Below, piece by piece: positions 1-10,496 of a stretch of DNA of 64,000 nucleotides; positions within the stretch are counted from its first letter, which is position 1, and each line of letters starts with the position of its first letter. The position numbers and the translations under genes are program-made. Below the pieces are notes generated by a model that was not told where the DNA came from, searched no databases, and saw nothing but the letters and a program-made list of their open reading frames with translations. Origin of the DNA: Tipula vernalis (lineage: Eukaryota; Arthropoda; Insecta; Diptera; Tipulidae); the NCBI GenBank assembly GCA_958295665.1, contig OY282558.1:137930577-137994576 (forward strand), written 5' to 3'.

Positions 1-959
1 TCCATCGTCAATCAAGTTTGAATTTGTGCTCCATTTGAAAGCATACACGAACTGATCGAATGAGTTTAAACTGCTAGATTGTGTGGCGAGGCTTTTTAAA
101 ATTGTCGAAATTTCAACAGTGATGGTTTGTATCGCTTTGAGATTCTTAGAATCTTTTAGATTCGGTTGAGATTTTTGAGTTATATTGGTGTTTAAATACG
201 TACAAGTCGTCGCATAATTTCGAAGAATCTCAAAAATTTCGAATATTTCCGGAAACCCGTAATATCAAGCAAATTAACAAAAAAATATGGAAAAATTCGT
301 AAAATTTCGAATGATCAGAATGATAATCTTAATTAAAATTCATTACAAATTATTTTTTAACAGTTTCTAAAAATTTTTAAAAATCCAATAAACCTTTTAT
401 TCGAATTTTTTTTCGGACGTGACAGAAACTTTTCGTTTGTATTTAATTTGGCGTAAGCAATAAACATATTGGACGAATTTATAAAATTATTTCTATAGAA
501 ATGAAGGCAATAAAATTAAAATTATCTAAATGGCGTTTATGGCATAATAATATTCAGTCGACGAAATGCCATTCAAGTATTTTGACAAGTACCAGAGTAC
601 TATGAAAGACAAATTTGCTAAAATTTGCTCAATAAACTTACCGTGCAGTATTTATAATACGGTTTTCCTACCGCTCGTATTTGTAATTGGCGGAAAACAA
701 TAACTGTCAGACATTACCGTCCGGATTTCATGATGCCCTCCCTGGATGGCTGGTACCCCGTGAAATGTGAATGAATTGTAATATATAATTTCCAATTTAC
801 AACTTAATTTTAATTTAATTAACATTTAAGAATTTCCCCATGCTTACCAAATTACAAAAGCTGAGGTTTTAAGATAAAAACTCTTCGGAAAACGCACCAA
901 ATAAATACTCAAAGTTGCATAATTCATATGTTAAAGCTTTCAGACAAATAACAAACTAA
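1..959. other. AT-rich sequence without a recognisable gene
   Basis: No convincing open frame or known element was recognised. The sequence is AT-rich apart from a short GC-richer island near 640-790, which is listed separately. Confidence 0.5.
641..790 (-). other. GC-richer, exon-like island of unknown identity
   Basis: This ~150-base island is clearly richer in GC than its surroundings. One minus-strand frame is open from about 790 down to a TAA at 652-654 and contains the peptide GVPAIQGGHHEIRTVMSDSY. A second minus-strand frame runs open into a perfect GTAAGT donor-like hexamer whose first base is at 641. The plus strand also has a short open frame (about 666-771). No family was recognised, so it may be a host exon, an element relic or chance. 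Confidence 0.2.
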
Positions 960-1700
960 AAGCTTTACATGCTAAATTATGTGTTTAATATTTTTCAATT
1001 CAACCCAGCCCTAAACTAAACCATAATTTAACCCCGACTCAGCCTTCAACTCAACCCAAACTAAATGTTTAACTCAAACCCTAAATCAACACGGTTCGAA
1101 AACTACATGAGTACATGAACTCAACAATCTAATTTACACCGAAACCCGAGTCACCCCCAAATAAATCCCCAACTGCACCCTATCGCTCAACCCCAACTCA
1201 ACACTCTACTCGACAATTTAACCCTCAACGCAACCCTTAACTTAACGCCCAACTTAATCCTCAAATCAATACAAGAACAAGTCAAACTAACTTAAGACTA
1301 AAATCTCAATTAAACCCCCAAATGAAGCTCAATAAATCTCACTCAACCCCAAACTTAGCACCCTACTTAATCCACAAATCTCAACATGGTCCTAAAAAAT
1401 TTATGCGTACGTGAACTGAAACTAATTTCCAACTCAACATACAACTCTCCCAAAATAAATCCGCAGATGGACCCTCACTAAACCTGAACTCAATCCCAAC
1501 TCAACTTCCAATTCAACCCTCAACTTAACCCCAAACTCAATACCTGAACTAACACGGTCTGAAAACCGCTTCTGTCTATGAACTCAATTCAGTCCTAATA
1601 AAACCTCTAACTCGACCCCCAACTCAACATCAACTTAACAACCCCAAACTAAACGTCCAACTCATTCCTCAAATCAATGCGGCTCGAAAAATCATCGCAC
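960..1700 (-). repeat. Degenerate CAACTCAACCC-type minisatellite, left flank
   Basis: Short, imperfect units such as CAACCCCAACTCAACCCTC recur across about 740 bases with no fixed period. The complementary motif GTTGAGTTGGGG appears at 2690-2940 and 5455-5790. It is not the insect telomere repeat TTAGG. Confidence 0.75.
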
Positions 1701-1814
1701 TATCATACCATTAAATTATCATTCCATTATACCATTATGCAGCTACACCAATAAACCATCGTACCATCACACTTATTTGTTTAAATATCTTATACTTACA
1801 AACAAGTCAACCCA

Positions 1815-2165
1815 AAATTCAGTATCCAACTCAATATTCAAACCAGAATATATAAAAAATTCATAAATCTTTATCGAGTCAATTCGTAAGGCAGGTATCG
1901 GACCCCTCGACCTATAGATTCCTAAAGCTTTTCGATTGTCCGTCTTGACTATAGAAAAAGTTTGGCGAAAAAAATCCAAATCAGACAAGCCGTTCTCGAG
2001 ATATCATGAGTACAGGCATCCAGATATCCAGATGGACGGACGAACATTTTCTTGTTACTCAGGGATTTTCAAAACGTCGAGAAAAGTGGTTTTGGACAGA
2101 CCAAAGTTTTGCTTATTTTTGACAAGATTTCAATACTGTAGTCTTTTTAGACCGAAGTACTTAAT
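1815..2165 (+). repeat. Left arm of foldback structure
   Basis: This is an inverted, diverged copy of 2358-2715. Matching stretches occur in the same order on the two arms: the ATATATAAAAAATT segment, the CAGGTA..CGGA..CCTC segment, the TTCTCGAGATA segment and the AGACCGAAGTA tip. Confidence 0.65.
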
Positions 2166-2357
2166 ATAAACAAATTTACATCGAATTTTATGTTGGAAAC
2201 GAATAGGCCAAGTAAATAAATATGTTGCTAAGAACCTAAGCAACTAAAATGGTACAACTCCAGGGATGGTTTTCGTAAAATACGGAAAGACAGCAAATTT
2301 TTGAAACCAATAATTGTTAAATCTGTTGAATCAGGCAGTGTTATATAATTTGTCTCA

Positions 2358-2715
2358 ATTACTTCGGTCTAAAAATACCAAAGTATTAAAATCCTGTGAA
2401 AAATGATCAAAAGTTTGGTTGGTCCACTTGAAAGCCCATGAGTCTAAAAAAGCAAAAAAAAAAAAATGTCCGTCCGTCTGTCTGGATTTCTGTTGGTCTG
2501 TACCCATGGTATCTCGAGAACGGCTTGTTCGATTTAGAATTTTTTTTTGCCAATCTGTTTCTATGGTCAAGGCCGAGATTTGAAAAGCTTTTAGAAACTG
2601 TGCGTCAAGAGGATCGGGTACCTGTCCTACGAAATGTCCCAAAATACCTGGTTATAGAAATATTGACCAATTTTTTATATATGTTGGTTTGAACATTGAG
2701 TTGGGTATTATTTGA
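2358..2715 (-). repeat. Right arm of foldback structure
   Basis: Inverted partner of 1815-2165. The segment around ATATATG(T/C)TGGTTTGA.(C/G)ATTGAGTT occurs at about 2664-2707 and again at about 2799-2840. The right side therefore also contains a direct duplication of the arm base. Confidence 0.65.
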
Positions 2716-2940
2716 AGGTTAAGTTAGGGGTCAATTTGCGGGTTGAGTTTAAATTGAGTTGGAGTTGAGTTGGGGTTGGGTTAAGATATAGTGAGCTGTT
2801 GACCAACTTTTTATATATGCTGGTTTGAGGATTGAGTTTGACAGAGAGTTTGCGGTTTGGTTGAGGGTTGAGTTGGGGCCGTTTGCGGGTTGAATTGGGG
2901 TTGAGATGGTGTTGGACCAGTGTTTAGTGAGCAGTTGAGC
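2690..2940 (+). repeat. Degenerate GTTGAGTTGGGG-type minisatellite, right flank
   Basis: Imperfect units of GTTGAGTTGGGG and GGTTGAGTTGGAGTT form the right-hand flank of the foldback structure. They are the reverse complement of the left flank. Confidence 0.7.
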
Positions 2941-3070
2941 AATCTATAAAATAAAGTGAGTGTCGGTATGTAGGTCCAGCATATGTGTATCATATTTAAA
3001 CAAATCCACAAGACTTCACCGATTTGAACCAAACCTTACACAAATATTGTTTAAGACTTAAGAAAGGTTA

Positions 3071-3178
3071 CTGTGAAATAGGATTCTAAAATGATTTTTG
3101 GATGAAGTTCTGGGATATGGAAAAGTATGACAGAGCTTGCCTATTTCTCAACCGATTATGTTGAAGTTTGACATTTGC
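3071..3178 (-). repeat. Single inverted monomer of the 108-bp repeat found at 16921-17480
   Basis: Read on the minus strand, this segment aligns along its whole length with the 108-bp tandem unit 14 kb away. Shared blocks are the TCGGTT..G.AATAG block, CCAGAACTT.ATC.AAAAATC and ATTTTAGAATCC.ATTT. The aligned span is itself 108 bases. It lies just outside the foldback structure. Confidence 0.7.
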
Positions 3179-3539
3179 AATTATGTTTAGATAGTGTAGA
3201 GCTTATGCAATTATGCCATTGAATCCATTCATCATTTTTACATTATCAAAAAATCTTGATAACTAATCATAAAAGCTCGCTGGAGAATCCAAAAGAATTT
3301 CAAACCACAAACCAATTTTTAAATTTTTTAGAAAAGTGATTTAATCATTAGAATCAATTGAGGGTAACAAATTCACACCAACTCAATTCACATCGCCAAC
3401 AAATCAGTAACAATCAACAACCAAGAACTACAAACTCGATACATCTCCACGATCCAAGGAATTAAGCTTTACTAAAAGAAATCAAATGGTTATGCTTTTA
3501 ACTGCCTTTAACAAAGCCATTCCACCTGCTTACTCGAGA
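3179..3539. other. No gene or recognised element
   Basis: AT-rich sequence between the satellite monomer and the first BEL/Pao relic. I see nothing assignable in it. Confidence 0.4.
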
Positions 3540-4072
3540 ATCAACAGGAAGGTACATAGTAAGAATTCCCTTCAAATCTCACTCAAATCAAGAGAAAAAA
3601 CTAAACAAATCTGACATGATGGCTTCGAGGCCATACCTAGCCATAAAAACTTTAAGACAATTAGCCGAAGATGATCAAGAAAAACATCCAAGAGCGACCA
3701 AAATAATATTAAAACACTTTTATGTTGACGACCTCATTACAGGCGGTGATAATTTAGAAGACATTCTAAAAACACAACACTAACTAATTCAAATATTGAA
3801 GGGCGGGGGTTTTAAGTTACATAAATGGGCCAGCAACAATTCCCACCTTTTGTCAAAAATACCAAAAAAACTTGCAACATAATGAAAAGTTAATAATCCA
3901 TTCAGATCCAATAATATAGCCAAAACAGTCAGAATTTATTATCATTCGAATAGCGTCGATTGTGAATGTCAACATTAACAATAACACAACACTAAAACAA
4001 CAAAGAGACAACTACTCAATTCCTCAATGAGATGAAGAATTACCAAAAGAAATAGAAGGAAAATAGATAAAA
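3540..4072 (+). pseudogene. BEL/Pao retrotransposon pol fragment (reverse transcriptase), decayed
   Basis: A short frame near 3545-3585 reads GRYIVRIPFKS, a motif that precedes the reverse transcriptase in BEL/Pao polyproteins. After a deletion, 3619 onward reads SRPYLAIKTLRQLAED and then the catalytic FYVDDLITGG. After a stop it continues with FKLHKWASN. This order matches the palm of BEL/Pao reverse transcriptase. Shortly before the Tc1/mariner insertion at 4075, a frame similar to DEELPKEIEGKW gives the linker to RNase H. The reading resumes at 5202, so this is the left half of one element split by a later insertion. Deletions and stop codons rule out function. Confidence 0.8.
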
Positions 4073-4074
4073 TA

Positions 4075-4100
4075 CAGGGTGGCTGAGACCAAATGTTACT
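4075..4100 (+). repeat. Left terminal inverted repeat of Tc1/mariner element
   Basis: It begins CAGGGTGGCTGAGACC immediately after the TA at 4073-4074. It matches the complement of 5174-5199 with very few mismatches over about 26 bases. Confidence 0.88.
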
Positions 4101-4234
4101 AACTTCACTCTGCTGTCATTTGTGTAGTTGTCATTTTCGCGCATTAATTTTTTGACAGATTGAAGTTTGGTTAGTTGTTTATATGTGGTCAATAAATAAT
4201 TGTTCTAAATTAATATCTTAATAAAAAAATCGTA

Positions 4235-5079
4235 ATGGAATTCAAACGTAATAGTGTAATTACACTGTATTTGGGTGGAAATTCACAAACAGAAATAGTT
4301 CGTCAGCTCCAGCATTTGAATGTGAATAAAATGTTTGTGTATCGAACCATAACTCGATACAACGAAACTGGTAGCATCGCTAAACGCAACAGAGGCGGTC
4401 CTAAAAAGACAGCAACATCAAAAGAAATGATACGAAAGATGAAGAAACGAATCCAACGAAATCCTCGTCAAAGTGCCAATCAATTAGCCGCACGTCTACA
4501 TGTTTCACGATACAGCATTCAAACCATATTGAAAAATGAACTACACTTGAAGCCCTACAAGATACAAAAAGTTCAAGATCTTACGGAGGCACAAAAAAAA
4601 GTTAGGCTTGAAAGAACACGAGCATTGAAGGCCTTGGCCGAACGTGATGAGATTCCAAAAATTGTCTTTTCTGATGAGAAAATTTTCACCATTCAACAGC
4701 ATGTGAATAAACAAAATGATCGTGTTTGGTTAGAGGACAAGTCCAACGATAATTTGGACACAAGAGTTGCCATGCGCAAGCAATCACCAGCTTATGTTAT
4801 GGTTTGGGCTGCAGTTACTGCAGATGGACGCACTCCTCTGGTTTTCATCGAACATGGAGTCACCATTCACCAGACTTGAATCCCATGGATTTCTCCATAT
4901 GGTCCATTTTGGAGAGTAAGGTGTCCACTAAAAAATACGAAAGTGTTGATGCATTGAAGTCAGCTCTTGTTCGAGAATGGAATAAAATTCCGCAAGCCCA
5001 CGTTCGGTCAGCATGCAATGCTTTCTATGGAAGACTGAATCAAATAATCAAAGCCAAAGGAGGTCATATCGAGCAGTAA
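4235..5079 (+). pseudogene. Tc1/mariner transposase, DDxD type, with internal deletion and frameshift
   Basis: This would encode the cut-and-paste transposase acting on the flanking inverted repeats. The first 214 codons (4235-4879) hold a helix-turn-helix DNA-binding region and a GGPKKT linker. They then give the start of the catalytic domain, with the first aspartate in VFSDEKIF and a VMVWAAVT strand. The frame breaks near 4862-4872. The C-terminal part continues in another frame (about 4868-5079), starting HSPDLNPMDFSIW, where D would be the third catalytic residue. The segment with the second catalytic aspartate is missing, so the catalytic spacing cannot be measured. The LNPMDFSIW signature suggests a DDxD lineage such as the rosa/DD41D group, which is only a guess. 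The product would be inactive. Confidence 0.85.
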
Positions 5080-5173
5080 CATGTTTTTCATAAAATGTAA
5101 TATGTTTTCAACATATTCCACGAAATTTCAATAAAAAATAATCAAAATTAAAAAAATTACAGCGTTTTCATTT

Positions 5174-5199
5174 GGTAACACTTGGTCTCAGCCACCCTG
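5174..5199 (-). repeat. Right terminal inverted repeat of Tc1/mariner element
   Basis: It ends TCTCAGCCACCCTG, directly followed by TA at 5200-5201. It is the inverted partner of 4075-4100. Confidence 0.88.
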
Positions 5200-5201
5200 T
5201 A

Positions 5202-5425
5202 CAAGACAACACTGCTATGCATAGAAAAAATTCGTATACCACGTTGGATCAAGCACAAAAATCACAAAATAGGATGAATTCATGGATTTTGTGATGCTTC
5301 AGAGAAGGCCTACGCTGCCGTAGTTTATTATGTAACTGTAGATGAAAATAGCAATATCGCCCCATTAAAAACCAAGATATCGTTACCAAAACTAGAATTA
5401 TGTGGGACGCTACTGCTCTCCAAAT
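5202..5425 (+). pseudogene. BEL/Pao pol fragment (RNase H), right half of interrupted element
   Basis: After the Tc1/mariner insertion the frame reads IRIPRWIKHK, then [20 protein letters not shown], then [13 protein letters not shown]. These are hallmark motifs of the BEL/Pao RNase H region; compare FCDASELAYSAVAY and LPRLELCGALL in the other copy at 15590-15760. One stop interrupts the segment. Similarity ends near 5425 and a minisatellite follows. Confidence 0.78.
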
Positions 5426-5454
5426 TGTCCTTCTCCAACCGTGAGACAACAACT

Positions 5455-5790
5455 GTGGGCATCATTACAAAGTTGGAGCTGGGGGGAAGTTGGAGGTAGA
5501 AAACTGAATGAGGAAAATATAATTAGGGTTAATTTGAGGAGCAAGTTTGGGGTTAAGTTGGAGATTGTGTTTAGTGTTGAGTTGAAAGTTGATTTGGGGT
5601 TGATTTTGTGATTTCGTTGGAAATTACGCTGGGATTGAATTGGAGGTTGAGTTGGAGATTGAGTTGGATATTGAGGTTAGATTGTAAAGGGATTAAGGGG
5701 TTCAGTTGGAGATTGAGTTAAAATTGAGAAAGGGATTAAGGGGTTCAGTTAGGAATTAATTGATTCGGGAGTTAGTTTGAGTTGACTTGA
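5455..5790 (+). repeat. GTTGAGTTGGAG-type minisatellite
   Basis: Degenerate units such as GTTGAGTTGGAGATTGAGTT run for about 330 bases. The motif and strand are those of the right flank of the foldback structure at 2690-2940. Confidence 0.7.
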
Positions 5791-5912
5791 TCTAATCTCA
5801 CGAACGCACGTAATACAGACCGAAGTTCTGATCACCTCGTGAGGTTTCAGCCTTTTATATTTTTTATTAAATATTTTAAACTGCGGCCAAATTATGTATC
5901 AGTTTCGTTATA

Positions 5913-5939
5913 ACGTATGAGGAGTAAAATATGGACAAA
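5913..5939 (+). repeat. Terminal inverted repeat of ITmD37E element (left)
   Basis: It starts ACGTATGAGGAGTAAAATAT and is preceded by TA. It pairs with 7190-7216. Confidence 0.85.
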
Positions 5940-5999
5940 CAAAAAAAGTAAAAAAAAAAAAAAATATTTACGATTTTCATCCATAATTTATTTAAAACT

Positions 6000-7061
6000 T
6001 TAATTCTTAGATAAAATGTACAGAAAAATTTGCGCTCTATATCGATTAGCTTTCCTGATCCTTTCTGGCACTCTTTTCATTGCCGCCTGCGTTCCTGATA
6101 TATCGATCTTCTTTAAATCTCTTTTTATCTTTCTATTCAGACATTCAACATTTTTGGCACGATATCCATTGCTGTATACCATTCTCTTCAGATTTGCCCA
6201 AAACGTTTCAATGGGCCTTAGTTGTGGAACATTTGGTGGGTTATAGTCTTTAGGGATAAATTCGATTCTGCGTTGACATAAATCAGATAACGTTGCATTG
6301 GCATAATGTGAGGATGCCAAATCAGGCCAAAATATCGTTTTATCATTTTTATGATATTTATTTATAAATTTCTGAAGCACAGGTAAACATTTGTTTGTGT
6401 ATGTTTGCGCATTAACCGCCAAACCACTTTTGAAAAATACTGGATTACTGACACCTCGTTCGCTAATAGCTAACCACAACATAACTTTACCTGGAAACTT
6501 GGTCTTATGAATAAACTTCTCCTTTACTGGTGCTTTGTAATCGGGAGACTCGTAGTAGTATTTTGGCTGCCATTCATTACCTTCAACAGTGAAATAACTT
6601 TCATCATCCATCACACATTTATAAGCTGAAGAAGCGGCGAAATATGTTTGGGAAAGCACTCTTAATCTAGATTTGATTGTAGCTAATTGTTTGTCTGGAA
6701 TTGCTGGTGCCGATTTTTTGGGTTTGTGTTATATATTCATACCTTATAAATATTTCTTGACAGTTTTTAGGTCAACTTGATATTTTTTACCCAGTTGTCT
6801 GTACGATTTTGCAGTTCGACCCACTGTTTCATCTTTCATTTTCATTCGAACTTTGCTATCTTGTAGTTGACATTTTTTACCAGAGCCGGGTTTTCTTTCC
6901 ACAGGTTCATTATTCTCAAACAGTTTAATTGTTTTGTAGATAAAGGATTTTTTGAATCCAAGATCCTTGAAGTAGTGAAAAACGTCGTTCTTTTTTTTGT
7001 CCGGATTTTCCTGACAAAATTTATAAATTAATTTACGACGATCTACTTCTAACAACGACAT
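6000..7061 (-). pseudogene. ITmD37E (DD37E) transposase with two in-frame stop codons
   Basis: One frame runs from ATG at 7061 to a stop at 6000, 354 codons, the usual length for the family. It is interrupted only by TAA codons at 6746-6744 and 6731-6729. The N-terminal ~105 residues hold two helix-turn-helix-like segments that would bind the inverted repeats. The catalytic part shows VMDDESYF (first aspartate), FWPDLASSHYA (second aspartate) and VPQLRPIETFWANLK (glutamate). I count 37 residues between the second aspartate and the glutamate. The frame is otherwise uninterrupted and the inverted repeats are well kept, so the element is fairly young. As it stands it could only move if another copy supplied transposase. 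Confidence 0.9.
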
Positions 7062-7189
7062 TTTTGTAACTAATCGTAAAATGACGCAGTTGTTATGTAT
7101 ATTTTATGAAATATAGGGGAATAACCTTATTTAAAAACAAGGAAATTTTTATTTTTGGTTGTACAATACAAATACAGATACATTTTACA

Positions 7190-7216
7190 TTTGTCCATAT
7201 TTCATTCCTCACACGT
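7190..7216 (-). repeat. Terminal inverted repeat of ITmD37E element (right)
   Basis: It ends TTTCATTCCTCACACGT and is followed by TA at 7217-7218. It is the inverted partner of 5913-5939. Confidence 0.85.
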
Positions 7217-7218
7217 TA

Positions 7219-10200
7219 GTTTCATTTTAAAATTGATTAACTAATTATGGAGTAATACAAAATTAAAAAGATATTTCAATTTGGATTTACATTTTTTCGT
7301 AGAGGCGGCTTTGATCACACTGAATTTAGTTTTAACTCAAGAAGCTTCAAACCATTGTGTTTGATTCAGTGACGGGTTCACCTCTTAGTTCCACAGCAGA
7401 TAACTTACTGACATATAAAATAAAGTGTTGATTGAGATGGGCCCTATTCCCTTAGTCATATCATTTGTAGTAGTTTAATATTTAGTTATATAACAAGTAA
7501 AAATGTGTACCTGTGTACCTATGTGTACCCCTGTTACAAATCAAAGAAAGTGCTATAAGCTTAAAATAATAAATAAATTGTGTCTATTATTATTAGAGTT
7601 TCTTCGTATCGCCGAGAAATGATTTGGCCTCCGTGCTTTATATTATCGAAAAAAAAGCAACAAAAATAATACTTTCATTGTCTAGGAATTTCCTACGTTG
7701 CCTACGTTGGAAACTATTCACCCCTATTATGATTGTCGAGTCGATCGACAATCGACACGACTCTGTTTTGCCTTTTCCTTTTTCTTATTGTTTTTATCGA
7801 ATGAAAAAAAAACAAACGCAATACAAAGTGGCAGATCGAGCGAAGTAGTATAATGGTAAGTACATTTTCCGCTAGTTGTCACTACTAAATTAGAACGAAA
7901 GTCATGTTATCCAAAAGATGGCAGCACTAAACGACTCCAATGGTAAGCTCTTCGCTCGTTTATCATGATGTATTGCACCTATATTTTTCAAATACAAAAT
8001 GGATAGAACCGATAATTATTTTAGTAAATATTAAAAAGCAATTAAAAACAAGAGGGGCGAAAACAATTGGAACAAAACATTTACTACGACTATTAATAAT
8101 TTATTAAATCGTAAAAAAGAAAAAGAATAAGGGAATAAGAAAAATTATTAGTTGTAGTGACATCTAGATTCAAGACTGTTTTCTATTATATTAGTAGTGA
8201 CATCTAGTGGCATCATCTGGTAGGTCATGTTTTCTAACAGATGGCACCGTTCACGAAAGTAGTATTTTCTTGGCAATTTGAAATGATATATATGGGTGAT
8301 TGTCTAACACTGGTGGCCAGTAAAAAAAAATTAAACAAATTTTCACGTAGATATTATCAAATAATTCATTTTCAAAAGATTATATTTCATATAAATTCTA
8401 TTCTAAACAAAATAAAAATGTCAATCAGTCTACTGTTCAAAAATATCTATTAAAAACAGGTAGACCGTATAAATATTTAATAACTTGATCCGGGTTATGG
8501 CAATTTTGCACTTGTATTGCCTACACAAATACATACGTATTGTATTCTCTGTATATTTTTGTACACGGTGACGAAAGCTCGATGAAATTACAACCAAAAC
8601 CATGTTCTAAGAAATTTATAAAAATACATCGCATGTCTTAAATGCATTACAAAATGTAATAATGATCATGTATTAATAATGATCATCACCAGGATTACTT
8701 TCTTATACGCTTACAATGTACATACTTATATATACTCGTATAAATGTTTATATACAGAAAACAATTTTAGATTTTAAATTAAATTTAAATAAACAAAATT
8801 AATGACTTTCAATTTTTCCTACTGGATGATTACAACACCGCACACATTCTCTATTGTATACGAGTCGAATTAGCGCAGTAGTAGTCAGTCGAAGTAATAA
8901 TACCACACAGTTGAACAGCCTTATATACCTTCCACAATATAAATCTATCTGTGTTTATACATAATGTGTGATGCGTGAAATAAATAAAATATTAAAATAA
9001 TTAAGAGTGTTATAAGCTAATTAGAATAATATTTATTTTTAATTAGAAAAATATGAAATTATTATACAAAATACGTTTTAAGAGATTAAGACACCATTTA
9101 CTTGTTCGTTAAGAATGATTTTCCTGTCCAAATATTACATCAGAATATTTTGGTTGTTAAATTTACATATAATATGTATATGATGAGCTTTTTAAAAGGG
9201 TTCATGTTTTTTTTTGTTTATAAATTAACATACAATTTATTTTAATTATACGATTTAATTTTAATTAAATATTTTCTGTTTTTCTGTGTTTAACATATAA
9301 ACTAGAAAAAAAAACAACAAAAACAACAAATAATAATTTTTCTTAATTATCATCTTGATTAGATCATCAGCTCATATCATTTCTATGATGGATACATTTA
9401 TTTTAATGATGTGCTAAACAGTAATATAATCATATATGCTATATTTATAAAGCGACCGAATTGGTCAAGAAGCCATCCATAAATGGTGCGACGATTAATT
9501 TTCACCAAATTAATGACATTCGCGCGCGCGTTTTAAAAATGATTAAATTTAATTTAAAATTCAGTGAAATATGTATTAACAACAACGGGCTCGCTCACCA
9601 AATTGGCCTATTAACATTTCAACGCAGTAATTTTTTATAATTCATGAAACATCAACAAAAGAGCAGCAGCAGTAAGCACCAAGCAAACCAAAAAAATTTA
9701 CTTATCATTATCTTATAAATAATAATTGTTGTATGTGTTGTTGTTTTCTTTCTGTCTTGTTAATATTCCTCATATTATATTTATGTTAATTATGCAAATT
9801 AGATCAATTTTCATAAATAAAACCAGCAACAACTATAAACAAAATTAATTATGGAGTAAAAATTGTAATTTTCTTTTGTTTACTCAATATGTATAATCAT
9901 AATTTCGTAGTAATGATCCAGTTTCAACATAATTATGATCACACCAAAAACGCGATAAAATTTATTATGCAAATATGTATTCGAAATTATGTATTTTTGT
10001 TTTTTAGGTAAATTGGTTTAAATGATCATCGATCATGAATGCGTATCAAAAATGGGCAACAAAGACGCTCTATATAATTATGAAGGATCGCGTTACCTTA
10101 ATTGAATGAGATGGTTTTATGATATACGTTATCGTCACGCGGATATGGTTCAGGTGTTGTTTATTTTTATAAAACATAAATTGATTTTTTTGGGTGAGAC

Positions 10201-10496
10201 AATTTACGATAATAATCCACCCAATTTTTTTTGCTTTTTTTTCTATTGGAAATTGGAAATGATTGCCAGCGATTTATTTTTAAATTTAACGTTTGTGTTG
10301 TGGCAATTTTTGGCGTCGTATCAAAATGGTAACTAATTTTCCTGATATTTGTTGCTTTATGTTGATATTTATGTTTTTGGACATTTTCCAAAAAAATAAA
10401 ATAAAAAATGAGCTGCAATTCTATTTTAAGGTGTTTAAACCTGTCCAAATTGATCGATTATGTTATATACAAACATACTGGTTACTGGTACCTAGA
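7219..10496. other. Gene-free AT-rich region
   Basis: No frame longer than about 76 codons occurs and none resembles a known protein. Two things stand out. A direct repeat of the form GTCATGTT.TC.AA.AGATGGCA lies at 7901-7929 and 8223-8250, next to TAGTGACATCTAG motifs of a kind seen in LTRs. A (CG)5 run lies at 9521-9530 within sequence rich in AATGATCAT and TAATTA motifs. The rest shows nothing I can assign. Confidence 0.5.

Larger units (their letters stand above)
960..2940. mobile_element. Foldback-type inverted repeat structure with minisatellite flanks
   Basis: Two arms, 1815-2165 and 2358-2715, are inverted diverged copies around a loop of about 190 bases. Matching landmarks include the arm tips (TTTTTAGACCGAAGTA at about 2142 and its complement near 2361) and the shared block ACAAGCCGTTCTCGAGATA. 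Outside both arms lie degenerate repeats of a CAACTCAACCC type motif, also inverted between the two sides. Long inverted arms carrying internal tandem repeats are typical of foldback DNA elements. The small ORFs across the arms look incidental and no transposase is visible. Ends and target duplication were not found. Confidence 0.55.
4075..5199 (+). mobile_element. Tc1/mariner transposon, internally deleted, inserted in BEL/Pao pol
   Basis: The ends are near-perfect inverted repeats starting CAGGGTGGCTGAGACCAA, and TA dinucleotides flank both sides (4073-4074 and 5200-5201). The 1125-bp element carries one broken transposase. BEL/Pao pol sequence on the left (RT) and right (RNase H) is collinear across it, so it inserted after the retrotransposon was in place. 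Confidence 0.9.
5913..7216 (-). mobile_element. ITmD37E-type transposon, 1304 bp, structurally complete
   Basis: The ends are about 27-bp inverted repeats starting ACGT(A/G)TGAGGA and ending ATATGGACAAA, with about three mismatches. TA target duplications lie at 5911-5912 and 7217-7218. The length and single minus-strand transposase frame are typical of the IS630-Tc1-mariner superfamily. The second aspartate and the glutamate are 37 residues apart, which places it in the DD37E group. Confidence 0.9.

Noticed and set aside
960..1700. CAACCC-rich tract as an interstitial telomere repeat
   Set aside because: Units are irregular and do not match TTAGG or other known telomere repeats; the motif is part of the foldback structure.
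1936..2692. Plus-strand frames 1936-2169 and 2438-2692 (77 and 84 codons)
   Set aside because: They lie in the inverted arms of the foldback structure, are not the same protein in the matching strand, and carry no recognisable motif.
7296..7392. Possible small inverted repeat (AGAGGCGG..CACTGAA and complement)
   Set aside because: The arms match only in patches with gaps; too weak to call a MITE.
8868..8905. TTAGCGCAGTAGTAGTCAG, similar to a tRNA D-arm or A box
   Set aside because: No B box, anticodon stem or acceptor stem follows at the right distance, so it is neither a tRNA gene nor a SINE head.
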